Shown here: in pieces, positions 1-6,532 of the stretch
Numbering within the stretch: the first letter of the stretch is position 1
Layout: each line of letters starts with the position of its first letter
Origin: Thermoproteota archaeon
GTDB lineage: Archaea; Thermoproteota; Thermoprotei; Thermoproteales; Thermocladiaceae
Direction of reading: 5' to 3'
Assembly: GCA_013153275.1 (NCBI GenBank)
Contig: JAADER010000011.1
Location: 1-33,509, forward strand
Length of the DNA stretch: 33,509 nucleotides
Made by a program: the position numbers and the translations under genes
The notes under the pieces: generated by a model
The model's input: only the letters and a program-made list of their open reading frames with translations
What the model was told of the DNA's origin: nothing
Database searches by the model: none

Positions 1-2
1 AG

Positions 3-896
3 TTTCGTCTTGCTGTTGCTGCTAAGTTGGGAATATTAGAGATACTTAATGAATTGAAGAGATTGAGAGAAGATCTTAATAAGATTGCTGAAATATTGCT
101 TGAACATGATAGCAAACTTAGCAGAATAGAAAACGAGTTGAAAGAACAAGCTAAAAATATTGAGGAAATGAGAAAGATATTGATAGAACACGATCAGAGA
201 TTAAGAGAACATGACGAGAGACTTGATAGAATTGAGAAAAAGTTGTCTGAGAACGATAAAAGACTTGAGAAAATCGAAGAGAAATTGAAAGAACATGATG
301 GAAGATTGGATAGAATTGAGAGAAAGTTGTCCGATCATGACGAGAGGCTTAAGAGAATAGAAGAAAAGTTGAAAGAACATGACGAGAGGTTTAACAGGAT
401 TGAAAAGAAGTTATCTGAGCACGATGAGAGATTTAGGAGAATAGAGGAGAAGTTATCCGAACATGATGAGAGGTTGAGTAGGATAGAGAGAAAGTTAGAG
501 GAACATGATAAAAGGTTTGATAAAATCGAGAAGAGGCTTGGTAGAGTTGAGCTTGAACTTGGAGCATTAGCAGAAAGTTTCTACACTAAAGCTCTACTGG
601 ATGACCTGAAGGAGAATATTCGAGAAAGAGGTGAGAAAATACTGATGAAAAGGAGAAATTACAGGATTGATAATAAGGAAGTTGATCTGTTACTAGAGAC
701 AGATAGGTCTGTCTATGTAATTGAAGTAAAGATTAAGCCTAAGATCGAGGATATTGGTAGACTTCTATCTAAGGTTGAGCTTGTATCTAAAAGATTTGCA
801 GGTAAGAAGATTATTCCAATACTTGTTGGAGCACTGGTAGGGGAGGACGTTGAAGAACAAGCTAAGTTGAAAGGAATCGAAGTATACTTATACTAA
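3..896 (+). CDS. Coiled-coil protein with C-terminal PD-(D/E)XK-like nuclease domain (DUF3782-like), probably 5'-truncated by window edge
   Basis: The frame is open to the left edge of the window; the first usable start inside is TTG at 27, so the true start is probably outside. Numbering from 27, residues 1-60 are helical, residues 61-172 are eight tandem 14-residue units of the type EHDERLDRIEKKLS, a long charged coiled coil, and residues 200-289 form a compact alpha/beta domain. That domain has D220 in KEVDLLLE followed by E233-x-K235 in VIEVKIK, the spacing of a PD-(D/E)XK nuclease core. Such coiled-coil plus nuclease-like proteins are common and variable in crenarchaea (DUF3782 type); the true activity is unknown. 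It converges on the pseudogene at 899 with two bases between the stop codons. Base composition is A+T-rich compared with the core genes further right, which suggests accessory DNA. The family resemblance is from memory of the pattern, not from a search. Confidence 0.8.
   Translation, partial: FRLAVAAKLGILEILNELKRLREDLNKIAEILLEHDSKLSRIENELKEQAKNIEEMRKILIEHDQRLREHDERLDRIEKKLSENDKRLEKIEEKLKEHDGRLDRIERKLSDHDERLKRIEEKLKEHDERFNRIEKKLSEHDERFRRIEEKLSEHDERLSRIERKLEEHDKRFDKIEKRLGRVELELGALAESFYTKALLDDLKENIRERGEKILMKRRNYRIDNKEVDLLLETDRSVYVIEVKIKPKIEDIGRLLSKVELVSKRFAGKKIIPILVGALVGEDVEEQAKLKGIEVYLY
207..542 (+). repeat. Eight tandem 42-bp units coding a 14-residue coiled-coil repeat
   Basis: Eight consecutive in-frame units of 42 bases encode E-H-D-x-R-L/F-x-R/K-I-E-x-K-L-x. 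The protein repeat is much better conserved than the DNA, so this is an old coding repeat under selection rather than a recent microsatellite. The repeat number is the part most likely to vary between strains. Confidence 0.9.
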
Positions 897-898
897 CG

Positions 899-1275
899 CT
901 AGGAAGTACCTGCTAACGTGAACATCATTTGACGAAGCTCGCCATAACAGTTCACGAGTGTTATAATTACCTTCTCTCTGAGTCTTCTCCTTAACTCATT
1001 ATTTATGCTCCCTATAGTCTTAATCAGTGGTATGTCAGGTCTCTTTTGAAAATGAATTATACCTATGAATTTTCTTACGCTTCTTTTCGAAATATTTACA
1101 TATTTTCTAAGATTTCTTCGTTAATTATCTTATTAATAGTGTTTAAGATCTTATCTATATCCTCTTTCTTTCCTCTAGTCTCTTCAATAATTACGACAAC
1201 ATTATCCTCAACTATTAGCAACTTATCAGCATGCTCCTCAGACATCTTCTCTCTCAAAAATTCGCACAATCTTAC
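899..1275 (-). pseudogene. Frameshifted relic of the 135-residue ATPase partner protein
   Basis: Reading the minus strand from about 1275 (or ATG 1245) gives EEHADKLLIVEDNVVVIIEE, then a KEDIDKILNTINK segment, ending in a TAA at 1098-1096. A second frame then continues with KFIGIIH and INNELRRRLREK to a stop at 899. Together these match the intact 135-residue protein at 2598-3005 along its length: H-A-D, the internal D, the E-E-T triplet, the NTIN block and GIIH are all kept. A single frameshift near 1090-1110 breaks it. The plus-strand frame over the same bases is only its shadow. It lies just downstream of the ATPase relic at 1304-1429, the same order as in the intact copy. Confidence 0.8.
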
Positions 1276-1303
1276 TCATATCAGGAAAAGAAGAGGATAA
1301 AGT

Positions 1304-1429
1304 TCAGAGAAGACAAAGAATCATAGACTTACCAACACTATTACGTCCAATAAAGAGAGTTAGAGACTTAATCTCAAGATTAATCTTCTCAAAAGGTCCA
1401 AAATTCTCAATAAATAACCTAGGAAACAC
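1304..1429 (-). pseudogene. N-terminal remnant of a second OLD/AAA_15-like ATPase
   Basis: From GTG at 1429 the minus strand encodes 41 residues before a TGA at 1304. They include FIENFGPFEKI and LTLFIGRNSVGKS, closely matching residues 2-40 of the intact ATPase at 3002-4387 (IIENFGPFEHA, LTIFVGRNSVGKS). The remaining 420 residues, including Walker B and the signature motif, are gone; the partner relic begins only about 30 bases further on. A TATA-like TTTATAAGC at about 1460-1468 would be its old promoter. This is a deletion remnant of a paralogous ATPase/partner operon. Confidence 0.85.
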
Positions 1430-1473
1430 TAGACCACTAAAAACGTAAAAACTAAGTCGCTTATAAACATGTC

Positions 1474-2487
1474 TCAACTTGACTCAAGATAACTCATCAA
1501 TCTTTTAACATCATCACTATCAATATCTATACTCCCCTTCTCAAAAATTAGACGTGTAATATAGTAGTAGAGTGGTAATTGAAAACCAGCTCTCTTTCCA
1601 ACATAATCACCCTGAACCTGACTTAAATGTTTAAAGGAGGGTACTAGAGGAATAGTGATATTATGCTCAAGAAAAATATCATATATACCACATAACTCAA
1701 CATTATCAACATTATCTAAAATAAGTTTAAACTCCTTTAAAATATCGTCAAAATATTTACCACTAACTCTCAAGTATTTTAATAATGCTCTCATAAACCT
1801 ATCAACATAATCAAGAACGAGAAGCGTAATATCTCGTCTATACATTTTTATAAAATCTATAGCAAGCCTAGGACAGCCTCCAGATAACTTATACAATATA
1901 TTGATAATATGTTCATCATGAAAGTCAAGGTTTTTCATGAGTTTGAAGAAGCCTTCTCTATCAAGATGCCAAAATAAGAGAGTAGTTAAGAACTTTCCTT
2001 CACATTTTAAGAAATCTCTAACAAGAGTCTGCTCACTCGTGATAAATATAATATTTATACTCTTTAAATTAAGATCTCTAACACAATCACGAGCAACATT
2101 TTCAGCAGAGGATACTAGATACTCTATGGAATCGCTATGATAGTGTAATACATGCTTAACTTCGTCTATAAAGATTATGAACCTATGATTCTCTAGTTTG
2201 CATATTTCTACAATCTTTCTAATGACCTTGTACATTTTTAGAATTATTTCACCTAATTTTCCTAATGACGTTTTAATTACTTCTATAATTAGCTTAGACT
2301 TATCATAATCTGATAGTAGTACTATGTCTGATTTCTCTCTAGAAAGATCGAGATAGAGCACTATGTTCTCATTTTTGTTCTTCATAGACCATGTAAATGC
2401 TCTAGCAAACTCTGATTTTCCAGAGCCCCATGGTCCATATATTGTGAAGTTCCAGACTCTTCCCGACCTGGACAGCCATTCTATCAA
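1474..2487 (-). CDS. Archaeal STAND-type AAA ATPase (ATPase_2 family), N-terminus in another frame
   Basis: From TTG 2487 the protein has 337 residues. Walker A is GPWGSGKS at 18-25, Walker B is RFIIFIDE at 102-109 (D108, E109), a sensor-like strand is NIIFITSE at 145-152, and LSGGCPRLA near 201-209 is the usual sensor-2 segment of archaeal ATPase_2 proteins. The C-terminal 120 residues are helical and unassigned. The TTG start is doubtful: the frame continues upstream as FVDRITEYKKL, the normal F-x-D-R lead-in of this family, until a stop at 2529-2527, and a further 17 codons with a proper GTG start lie in the next frame (see 2507-2572). The gene follows the 135-residue protein on the same strand, so it is probably the third gene of the operon. 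Such ATPases are usually stand-alone regulators or defence/mobile-element proteins; the specific role is unknown. Confidence 0.75.
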   Translation of the reverse strand: MIEWLSRSGRVWNFTIYGPWGSGKSEFARAFTWSMKNKNENIVLYLDLSREKSDIVLLSDYDKSKLIIEVIKTSLGKLGEIILKMYKVIRKIVEICKLENHRFIIFIDEVKHVLHYHSDSIEYLVSSAENVARDCVRDLNLKSINIIFITSEQTLVRDFLKCEGKFLTTLLFWHLDREGFFKLMKNLDFHDEHIINILYKLSGGCPRLAIDFIKMYRRDITLLVLDYVDRFMRALLKYLRVSGKYFDDILKEFKLILDNVDNVELCGIYDIFLEHNITIPLVPSFKHLSQVQGDYVGKRAGFQLPLYYYITRLIFEKGSIDIDSDDVKRLMSYLESS

Positions 2488-2506
2488 TTTCTTATATTCT
2501 GTTATC

Positions 2507-2572
2507 CTATCTACAAAAATTAATGTTTAGCTCAGGTACTATGTAAGATTCTAATATATCTCCAGCACTCAC
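2507..2572 (-). other. Out-of-frame N-terminal segment of the AAA ATPase (frameshift)
   Basis: GTG at 2572-2570, preceded by a purine-rich GGGAGAGA, opens a frame reading VSAGDILESYIVPELNINF and then CR and a stop at 2507. Dropping one T from the five-T run at about 2515-2519 joins it smoothly as NINFVDRITEYKKLIEW to the ATPase frame. The start would sit 25 bases after the stop of the 135-residue gene. Either the gene is truly frameshifted, or the T run carries a sequencing error, or slippage occurs there. Confidence 0.65.
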
Positions 2573-2597
2573 GCTAGATCTCTCCCGACTGCTCCTA

Positions 2598-3005
2598 TTA
2601 ACGTATCTCGATATTCAATTTCCTAAGCTTATTCATAAGATCTCTGCTACAGGACGCGGGAGATAGCAGAGATATTGAAAAGTCTCTGTAACGTTCTTGA
2701 AGTTCTCTATTTACTGATGCGATATATTGCACTGATTTTCCTTTTGAGGAACCTCTCGAATGAATTATACCAACTATGCGAGTAATATCTCTATTTCTCG
2801 TCTTGCTAGCAACGTATTCTCCTAGCTTTCCATTGATTAACTCATTTATCGTGTTTATGATCTTCTCTACGTCATCACGTGTATGTATTCTTCCTGTCTC
2901 TTCGATTATTATTACAGTATCTCCAATTATGATCAATCTGTCTGCATGTTTCTCCTGTCTTATCTCTACCTCGTCTGCTATCTTCTCGAGGTCTATTATT
3001 ATCAT
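2598..3005 (-). CDS. 135-residue partner of the OLD-like ATPase, unknown function, possibly nuclease-like
   Basis: I do not recognise a named family. The start ATG (3005) overlaps the ATPase stop in ATGA, so translation is coupled. Residues 20-37 (H20-A21-D22, then D29 in IIGDT and E35-E36-T37 in IIIEET) form two strands with acidic residues at a spacing reminiscent of a PD-(D/E)XK core, but the usual Lys is Thr. A helix follows (residues 44-57, with NTIN), then strand GIIH at 79-82. The decayed paralogue at 899-1275 keeps H-A-D, D, E-E-T, NTIN and GIIH, which marks these as the functional residues. The pairing with an ATPase in two copies suggests an obligate two-component unit. The nuclease idea is inference only. 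Confidence 0.75.
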   Translation of the reverse strand: MIIIDLEKIADEVEIRQEKHADRLIIIGDTVIIIEETGRIHTRDDVEKIINTINELINGKLGEYVASKTRNRDITRIVGIIHSRGSSKGKSVQYIASVNRELQERYRDFSISLLSPASCSRDLMNKLRKLNIEIR

Positions 3006-4387
3006 TTTCTCATAAAGTATATTCTTGCTCTTTCGTCAGTTATCTCTGCCGCTATTTCTGCAAAGTCTTCTTCGGGTATTCCTTCTGATGTGACGTTCAG
3101 TCTCTCTACTATTGACTTATCATTTTCCTGGCGTATTAGATATGCTGCAACTTTGTTAGGTTCTATGACCTCATGTTCCTCGTAGCCTAGTTCTTTCAAT
3201 TTTTCTTTAGATCTCATGCCTGATAGTGCTACCAGGTTGCTTAGACTGTAGATTATGTAGTCGCTATGTGTCGTAAATATTATGAACTTGTTCAACATGT
3301 TTATTGACCTAGCTACGACCTTAGCGAATATTTTCTGAGCCCTAGGGTGTAGATGTGCTTCAGGTTCTTCAATAAGTATTATCTTAGGATTCTCCTCAGA
3401 CGCTAACGCGAGACTCACTAGAAGTATCTCGCGGACTCCCGAGGGAGCTCTCTCGAAGCGGAGGGACTTTCTACTCCATGTGTCAACATATATCTTAAAT
3501 GTTCCTCCCTCAAGAACTGACCTCACATTGCATCCCAGCTCTTTAAGAAGATCCTCTGACACCTCTATTCTGATCCTGCCCTCGTAAAGCTGCTCAGCAA
3601 GCTGGAAATATAGAGACGAGAGCTTAAGATCAGGATAGAAGAGGCCTCTACCTATTAAGAGATTCTGCACATATGGACTAAGCAGGGTCCTAGCTATGCC
3701 TGCCCTACCGTCCACAAGAAGAGCAGACATGTGCTCCGGAAGAAAGAATAACGAGAAAAGATGAGCAAGATAGTCCGAGATAACTATGAAAGTAAGCTTC
3801 AATAGATCTGCTAAGCTAGATATCGACAATATAGCGCGTAAGCGTGCTCCTTTAAAAAATATCGTATTATTACTATATGCTTTGAACGTTACTTCACAAA
3901 GATAATCATCAACAGCCATATAATGATCTACTAGCTCGACATCATCTTTCACCTTAACCGTGAGACATGAACCCAGGCCCCCCTCTAACGTCACTCTGGC
4001 ACTCTCAGTCCCCTCTCTGACAAGCTCTCTAAGATTATCAACGTTAAACACCATTCTAAGACTATTCCTTAAGGATTCTAGAAATGCACTAGGAAGAAGC
4101 TTTAAAAATATTCTCATAAAATCTTTAACATAACTATCAATATCATCGCCTTTTCTAAGGCTCTTTATAATACTTTCATACAATTTAACTATCATACGAC
4201 TCTCATCCAATGTGAGATATCTTTCAAAAACTTCAAATTGAGGTGCAGATATCGATAGTGCCCACGTGAGATATAGTAGAAGTGATTTGCCTACACTATT
4301 TCGTCCAACAAAGATCGTTAGTGGCCTATACTCTATCTCTGCGTGCTCAAATGGTCCAAAGTTCTCTATGATTAGCTTAGGGTTCAC
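3002..4387 (-). CDS. OLD/AAA_15-like (SMC-related) ATPase
   Basis: The protein has 461 residues from GTG 4387. Residues 1-35 are the typical N-terminus of OLD/AAA_15 ATPases, with IENFGPF and Walker A GRNSVGKS at 28-35. A long helical middle (45-290) replaces the coiled coils of SMC proteins. The ABC-type signature is APSGVRE at 314-320, Walker B is IILIEEPEAHLHP at 337-349, and the switch His is in FTTHSD at 371-376. Residues 395-461 form a small C-terminal extension with no TOPRIM domain, unlike full OLD nucleases. The effector is therefore probably the protein encoded by the ATGA-overlapping next gene. Known relatives power defence systems such as Gabija, PARIS and retron partners; this pairing is not one I can name. 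A TATA-like sequence lies near 4420-4430. Confidence 0.85.
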   Translation of the reverse strand: MNPKLIIENFGPFEHAEIEYRPLTIFVGRNSVGKSLLLYLTWALSISAPQFEVFERYLTLDESRMIVKLYESIIKSLRKGDDIDSYVKDFMRIFLKLLPSAFLESLRNSLRMVFNVDNLRELVREGTESARVTLEGGLGSCLTVKVKDDVELVDHYMAVDDYLCEVTFKAYSNNTIFFKGARLRAILSISSLADLLKLTFIVISDYLAHLFSLFFLPEHMSALLVDGRAGIARTLLSPYVQNLLIGRGLFYPDLKLSSLYFQLAEQLYEGRIRIEVSEDLLKELGCNVRSVLEGGTFKIYVDTWSRKSLRFERAPSGVREILLVSLALASEENPKIILIEEPEAHLHPRAQKIFAKVVARSINMLNKFIIFTTHSDYIIYSLSNLVALSGMRSKEKLKELGYEEHEVIEPNKVAAYLIRQENDKSIVERLNVTSEGIPEEDFAEIAAEITDERARIYFMRK

Positions 4388-4537
4388 TGACAGCTCAGTG
4401 ATAGTTGTAGGGTTATCGTTATTAAGTATAGCTTCTATATATCATTTATGCGTATAGTCTCAATAATATGATCATTATAGTATAATGTAATTATATAGAT
4501 TTGAAAGAGGTAGATCAACGATCGTGAGGGAAGAAAC

Positions 4538-4545
4538 TTTTAATA
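4538..4545 (+). promoter_or_regulatory. TATA box for the phosphodiesterase gene
   Basis: TTTAATA preceded by GAAAC (a BRE-like purine stretch) is centred about 25 bases before the GTG at 4567, which predicts a leaderless transcript starting at the first codon. Confidence 0.6.
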
Positions 4546-4566
4546 GTCCATGTACTACCCCTACAT

Positions 4567-4824
4567 GTGGCTGAGAGGAACCGGCTGCTCGTTCTTGGCA
4601 TTGACTGTGCAGAATATAGTATGCTTCGCGAGTTCTGGAAGGATCTTCCTAACTTCAACTCCACATTTAGAGAACCTCGCCCCTACTCCACTACTGTTCC
4701 TCCCATAACTATCCCTGCATGGCTGACAATATTCTCAGGGTTCAATCCAGGCTGGTTCGGGCTCTACGATGTCAAGGTTAGAGAGCCGGGAACATATACA
4801 TCTTTCAGATTGTTTATATCGTAG
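4567..4824 (+). CDS. Type I phosphodiesterase/nucleotide pyrophosphatase, N-terminal part (frameshifted gene)
   Basis: From GTG 4567 this is the N-terminal 85 residues of an alkaline-phosphatase-superfamily enzyme. D13 in LGIDCAE is a metal ligand and T48 in PPITIPAW is the expected nucleophile, followed by the conserved TIFSG-N-PGWFGLYD stretch. The frame ends in TAG at 4822-4824, while the rest of the enzyme continues in the +1 frame from about 4823. Family knowledge predicts one continuous protein of about 450 residues that hydrolyses phosphodiester or phosphomonoester bonds with two metal ions. The two pieces must be joined for an active site, since the nucleophile is here and the other metal ligands are downstream. 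Confidence 0.75.
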   Translation: MAERNRLLVLGIDCAEYSMLREFWKDLPNFNSTFREPRPYSTTVPPITIPAWLTIFSGFNPGWFGLYDVKVREPGTYTSFRLFIS

Positions 4825-5920
4825 GATGGTTGAGAGATTTAAGTTCATATGGGATTATGTCTGTTCTAGGGGTGGCAAGGTAGTTCTCTGCTATGTTCCT
4901 GGCACGTATCCTCCTCCAAGTGTGAGAGGTGTCGTGGTTAGCGACTTTTTCTGTCCTTCTCCTAGCGATCCTGGTTTCACATATCCTCCGGATATCAAGA
5001 GTCAGGTTCTCTCTGCTATAGAGAACGAGGAGTATGTGATTGACGTTCCTGGATATAAGCGTATGGACCCGCATAAGCTGTATAGTCTTCTTCTGAAGAA
5101 GATTGATCAAGACATGAAGATATTTATAAAACTTCTGAGAAACCATGAGTGGGACTTGGCTACATGCGTCCTGATGAGCATTGATCGTGCTAACCATACT
5201 TTATGGAAGTACTTCGACAAGGAGCATCCTAGATACGTGCACGATCCTGAGCTTGAGAATGGCCTCTTCAGACTCTACGAGAGGATCGACAAGTGGTTTA
5301 GTGAGGTTCTGAGAAGCGTTCCTAGCAATGTCAAGTTCGTCCTCCTGTCTGATCACGGTGCTAAGCGTATGTATCTTAGAGTGAACGTGAACGAGATCTT
5401 AGTGAGCGAGGGTCTAATGAAACTGAAAGATAGGCCAAGCAGGCCCATCTCACTGAAGGAGGCAGACGAGAGAGGTCTCATAGACTGGGAGCGCACCATA
5501 GCGTGGAGCTGGGGGGCATACGTAGGACAGATATGGATAAACCTGAAAGAAAGAGAACCAAGAGGAGTAGTACCACAGGAAGAGTACCACGACACGTGTA
5601 GACAGGTAGCGGACATCCTATCAAAGGTCACAGATCCAGATGGAAAGAAGATAGAGAACAAGATATATTTCAAATGGGAAATATATAGAGGACCACGTAC
5701 ACGATACATGCCAGATATAACAATATATTTCAACAACCTACACTATGGTGCAAACTGGGAGATCGGACACGGCTCAGCATACAGCTACGAGACCCAGGTA
5801 GGGGCAGACGACTCAAACCACGGTGAACATGCAGTGTTCACATGTAGCGAGAAGTTAGAACCTCCTAAAAATGTTGAAGAAATAGCAAAAACATTGAGAA
5901 GATTGCTAGAAGATCACTAA
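4769..5920 (+). CDS. Type I phosphodiesterase/nucleotide pyrophosphatase, C-terminal part (frameshifted gene)
   Basis: This frame holds the rest of the enzyme begun at 4567. Homologous sequence starts near R-M-V-E-R-F at about 4823; the ATG at 4769 is only the first in-frame Met and lies inside the overlap. Metal-site motifs are SIDRANH (D and H), LLSDHGA (D-H) and the final H in SNHGEH. The ending KTLRRLLEDH is normal for this family. The junction works if one base is skipped at the TAG: TCG, skip T, AGG ATG GTT gives FIS-RMVERFKF. Codon usage changes about two thirds of the way through: Val/Pro codons are mostly GTT/GTC/CCT before about 5430 and GTA/CCA after. Whether it is a pseudogene, a sequence error or a programmed +1 shift cannot be decided here. 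Confidence 0.75.
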   Translation: MSRLESREHIHLSDCLYRRMVERFKFIWDYVCSRGGKVVLCYVPGTYPPPSVRGVVVSDFFCPSPSDPGFTYPPDIKSQVLSAIENEEYVIDVPGYKRMDPHKLYSLLLKKIDQDMKIFIKLLRNHEWDLATCVLMSIDRANHTLWKYFDKEHPRYVHDPELENGLFRLYERIDKWFSEVLRSVPSNVKFVLLSDHGAKRMYLRVNVNEILVSEGLMKLKDRPSRPISLKEADERGLIDWERTIAWSWGAYVGQIWINLKEREPRGVVPQEEYHDTCRQVADILSKVTDPDGKKIENKIYFKWEIYRGPRTRYMPDITIYFNNLHYGANWEIGHGSAYSYETQVGADDSNHGEHAVFTCSEKLEPPKNVEEIAKTLRRLLEDH

Positions 5921-6048
5921 CAAGGCACTTCGAAACCTACAGCCTATCTCGCAGGTAAGATCACTAACCCTCAAATCTGATAGATCAAGCTTAGGATAGT
6001 GCCTGCAGTACAGTAATATTTAAACGCTAGAGAGACACTAGTTAATGA

Positions 6049-6255
6049 ATGTCCGAGAAGGTAACTATACAGATCTCGAAGGAGCTTTATGAGAAAGCTA
6101 GACAATACATAGAGAAGGTCGGAGGATTCAACACTGTTGAGGAGTTTGTAGAGTTCGTGCTTAATGAGATTCTTACAGAGGAAGAGCAGACTGCGATGAC
6201 TAAGGAAGATGAGGAGCTAGTGAAACAGAGACTAAGATCATTAGGATACTTGTAG
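6049..6255 (+). CDS. Small ribbon-helix-helix (CopG/Arc-like) protein
   Basis: The 68 residues begin with a beta strand KVTIQISKELYEKA and two helices, the ribbon-helix-helix fold of small DNA-binding dimers. The C-terminal tail EDEELVKQRLRSLGYL is a conserved ending I associate with crenarchaeal members. A TATA box (ATATTTAAA, about 6017-6025) sits 25-30 bases before the ATG, so the transcript is essentially leaderless. There is no toxin gene next to it, so a simple antitoxin role is not supported. It may regulate itself or the preceding phosphodiesterase gene on the same strand. Confidence 0.8.
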   Translation: MSEKVTIQISKELYEKARQYIEKVGGFNTVEEFVEFVLNEILTEEEQTAMTKEDEELVKQRLRSLGYL

Positions 6256-6310
6256 TATCACCGAGCTAGATTGCTACAGGACCTTATTCCCTTATTCCTG
6301 TTGTGGTAAC

Positions 6311-6319
6311 ATATTTAAG
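6311..6319 (+). promoter_or_regulatory. TATA box for a non-coding RNA
   Basis: ATATTTAAG preceded by GTAAC lies in a stretch with no open frame. The predicted transcription start 25-28 bases on (about 6338-6341) coincides with the first base of the stem of the RNA candidate at 6339. Confidence 0.5.
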
Positions 6320-6338
6320 CTGTTTCTCTTTACATGTT

Positions 6339-6424
6339 TCTGGGAGAACCCTGATGGGCCCGGTAGGGCCTAGATGAGGGGGTGCCTCCCTACTGGGGCA
6401 CCTCCCCTCTCATATTCATTTTTT
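6339..6424 (+). ncRNA. Structured small RNA candidate with two hairpins and a T6 end
   Basis: The stretch is far richer in G+C than its surroundings, as expected of a structural RNA in a hyperthermophile. TCTGGG (6339-6344) can pair with CCTAGA (6369-6374), closing a smaller GGCCC/GGGCC hairpin. A second hairpin at 6374-6413 pairs ATGAGGGGGTGCC with GGCACCTCCCCTCTCAT, with bulges. Six T residues (6419-6424) follow, a typical archaeal termination signal. A TATA box lies at the right distance upstream. It is not a tRNA (no TTC-A loop), and I do not recognise the family. It could alternatively be only a transcription terminator for the gene at 6049. Confidence 0.45.
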
Positions 6425-6425
6425 A

Positions 6426-6481
6426 GGGTGATGAGTCCAGCCCACCTGTGATTTGATGATCTGGTTACGCCTATGCTGATT
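6426..6481 (+). ncRNA. C/D-box sRNA candidate (2'-O-methylation guide)
   Basis: Elements are in the standard archaeal order: C box GTGATGA (6428-6434), an 11-base guide, D'-like CTGT (6446-6449), a 4-base spacer, C' TGATGA (6454-6459), a 16-base guide, and D box CTGA (6476-6479). The total of about 52 bases is typical. The D' box is one base off consensus and the second guide is longer than usual. No target was assigned. Confidence 0.5.
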
Positions 6482-6532
6482 TCAGCCGAGAACCGAGTCT
6501 TCACCTGTCTGTGCCCGTTACACTCATCATTT
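6482..6532 (-). ncRNA. C/D-box sRNA candidate overlapping the enolase stop codon
   Basis: On the minus strand a perfect C box ATGATGA (6530-6524) includes the enolase stop codon. A guide follows, then a weak D' (CAGA), a weak C' (TGAAGA), the guide CTCGGTTCTCGG and a perfect D box CTGA (6485-6482). The length of about 50 bases fits. It would be released from the enolase mRNA 3' end, a known arrangement for archaeal C/D RNAs. The internal boxes are poor, so confidence is modest. Confidence 0.4.

Noticed and set aside
207-542. Regular 42-base repeats resembling a CRISPR array
   Set aside because: The units are contiguous, in frame and code a heptad repeat; there are no unique spacers and no cas genes.
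1046-1300. 84-residue plus-strand reading frame
   Set aside because: It is the antisense shadow of the decayed partner gene on the minus strand; its Ser/Ile-rich composition is typical of such shadows.
5921-6048. Inverted repeat AGGCACT/AGTGCCT across the spacer
   Set aside because: Only 7 bases with a gap of about 70; no further pairing to support an RNA or recombination site.
6049-6255. Antitoxin of a toxin-antitoxin pair
   Set aside because: The ribbon-helix-helix fold fits, but no small toxin gene lies on either side.
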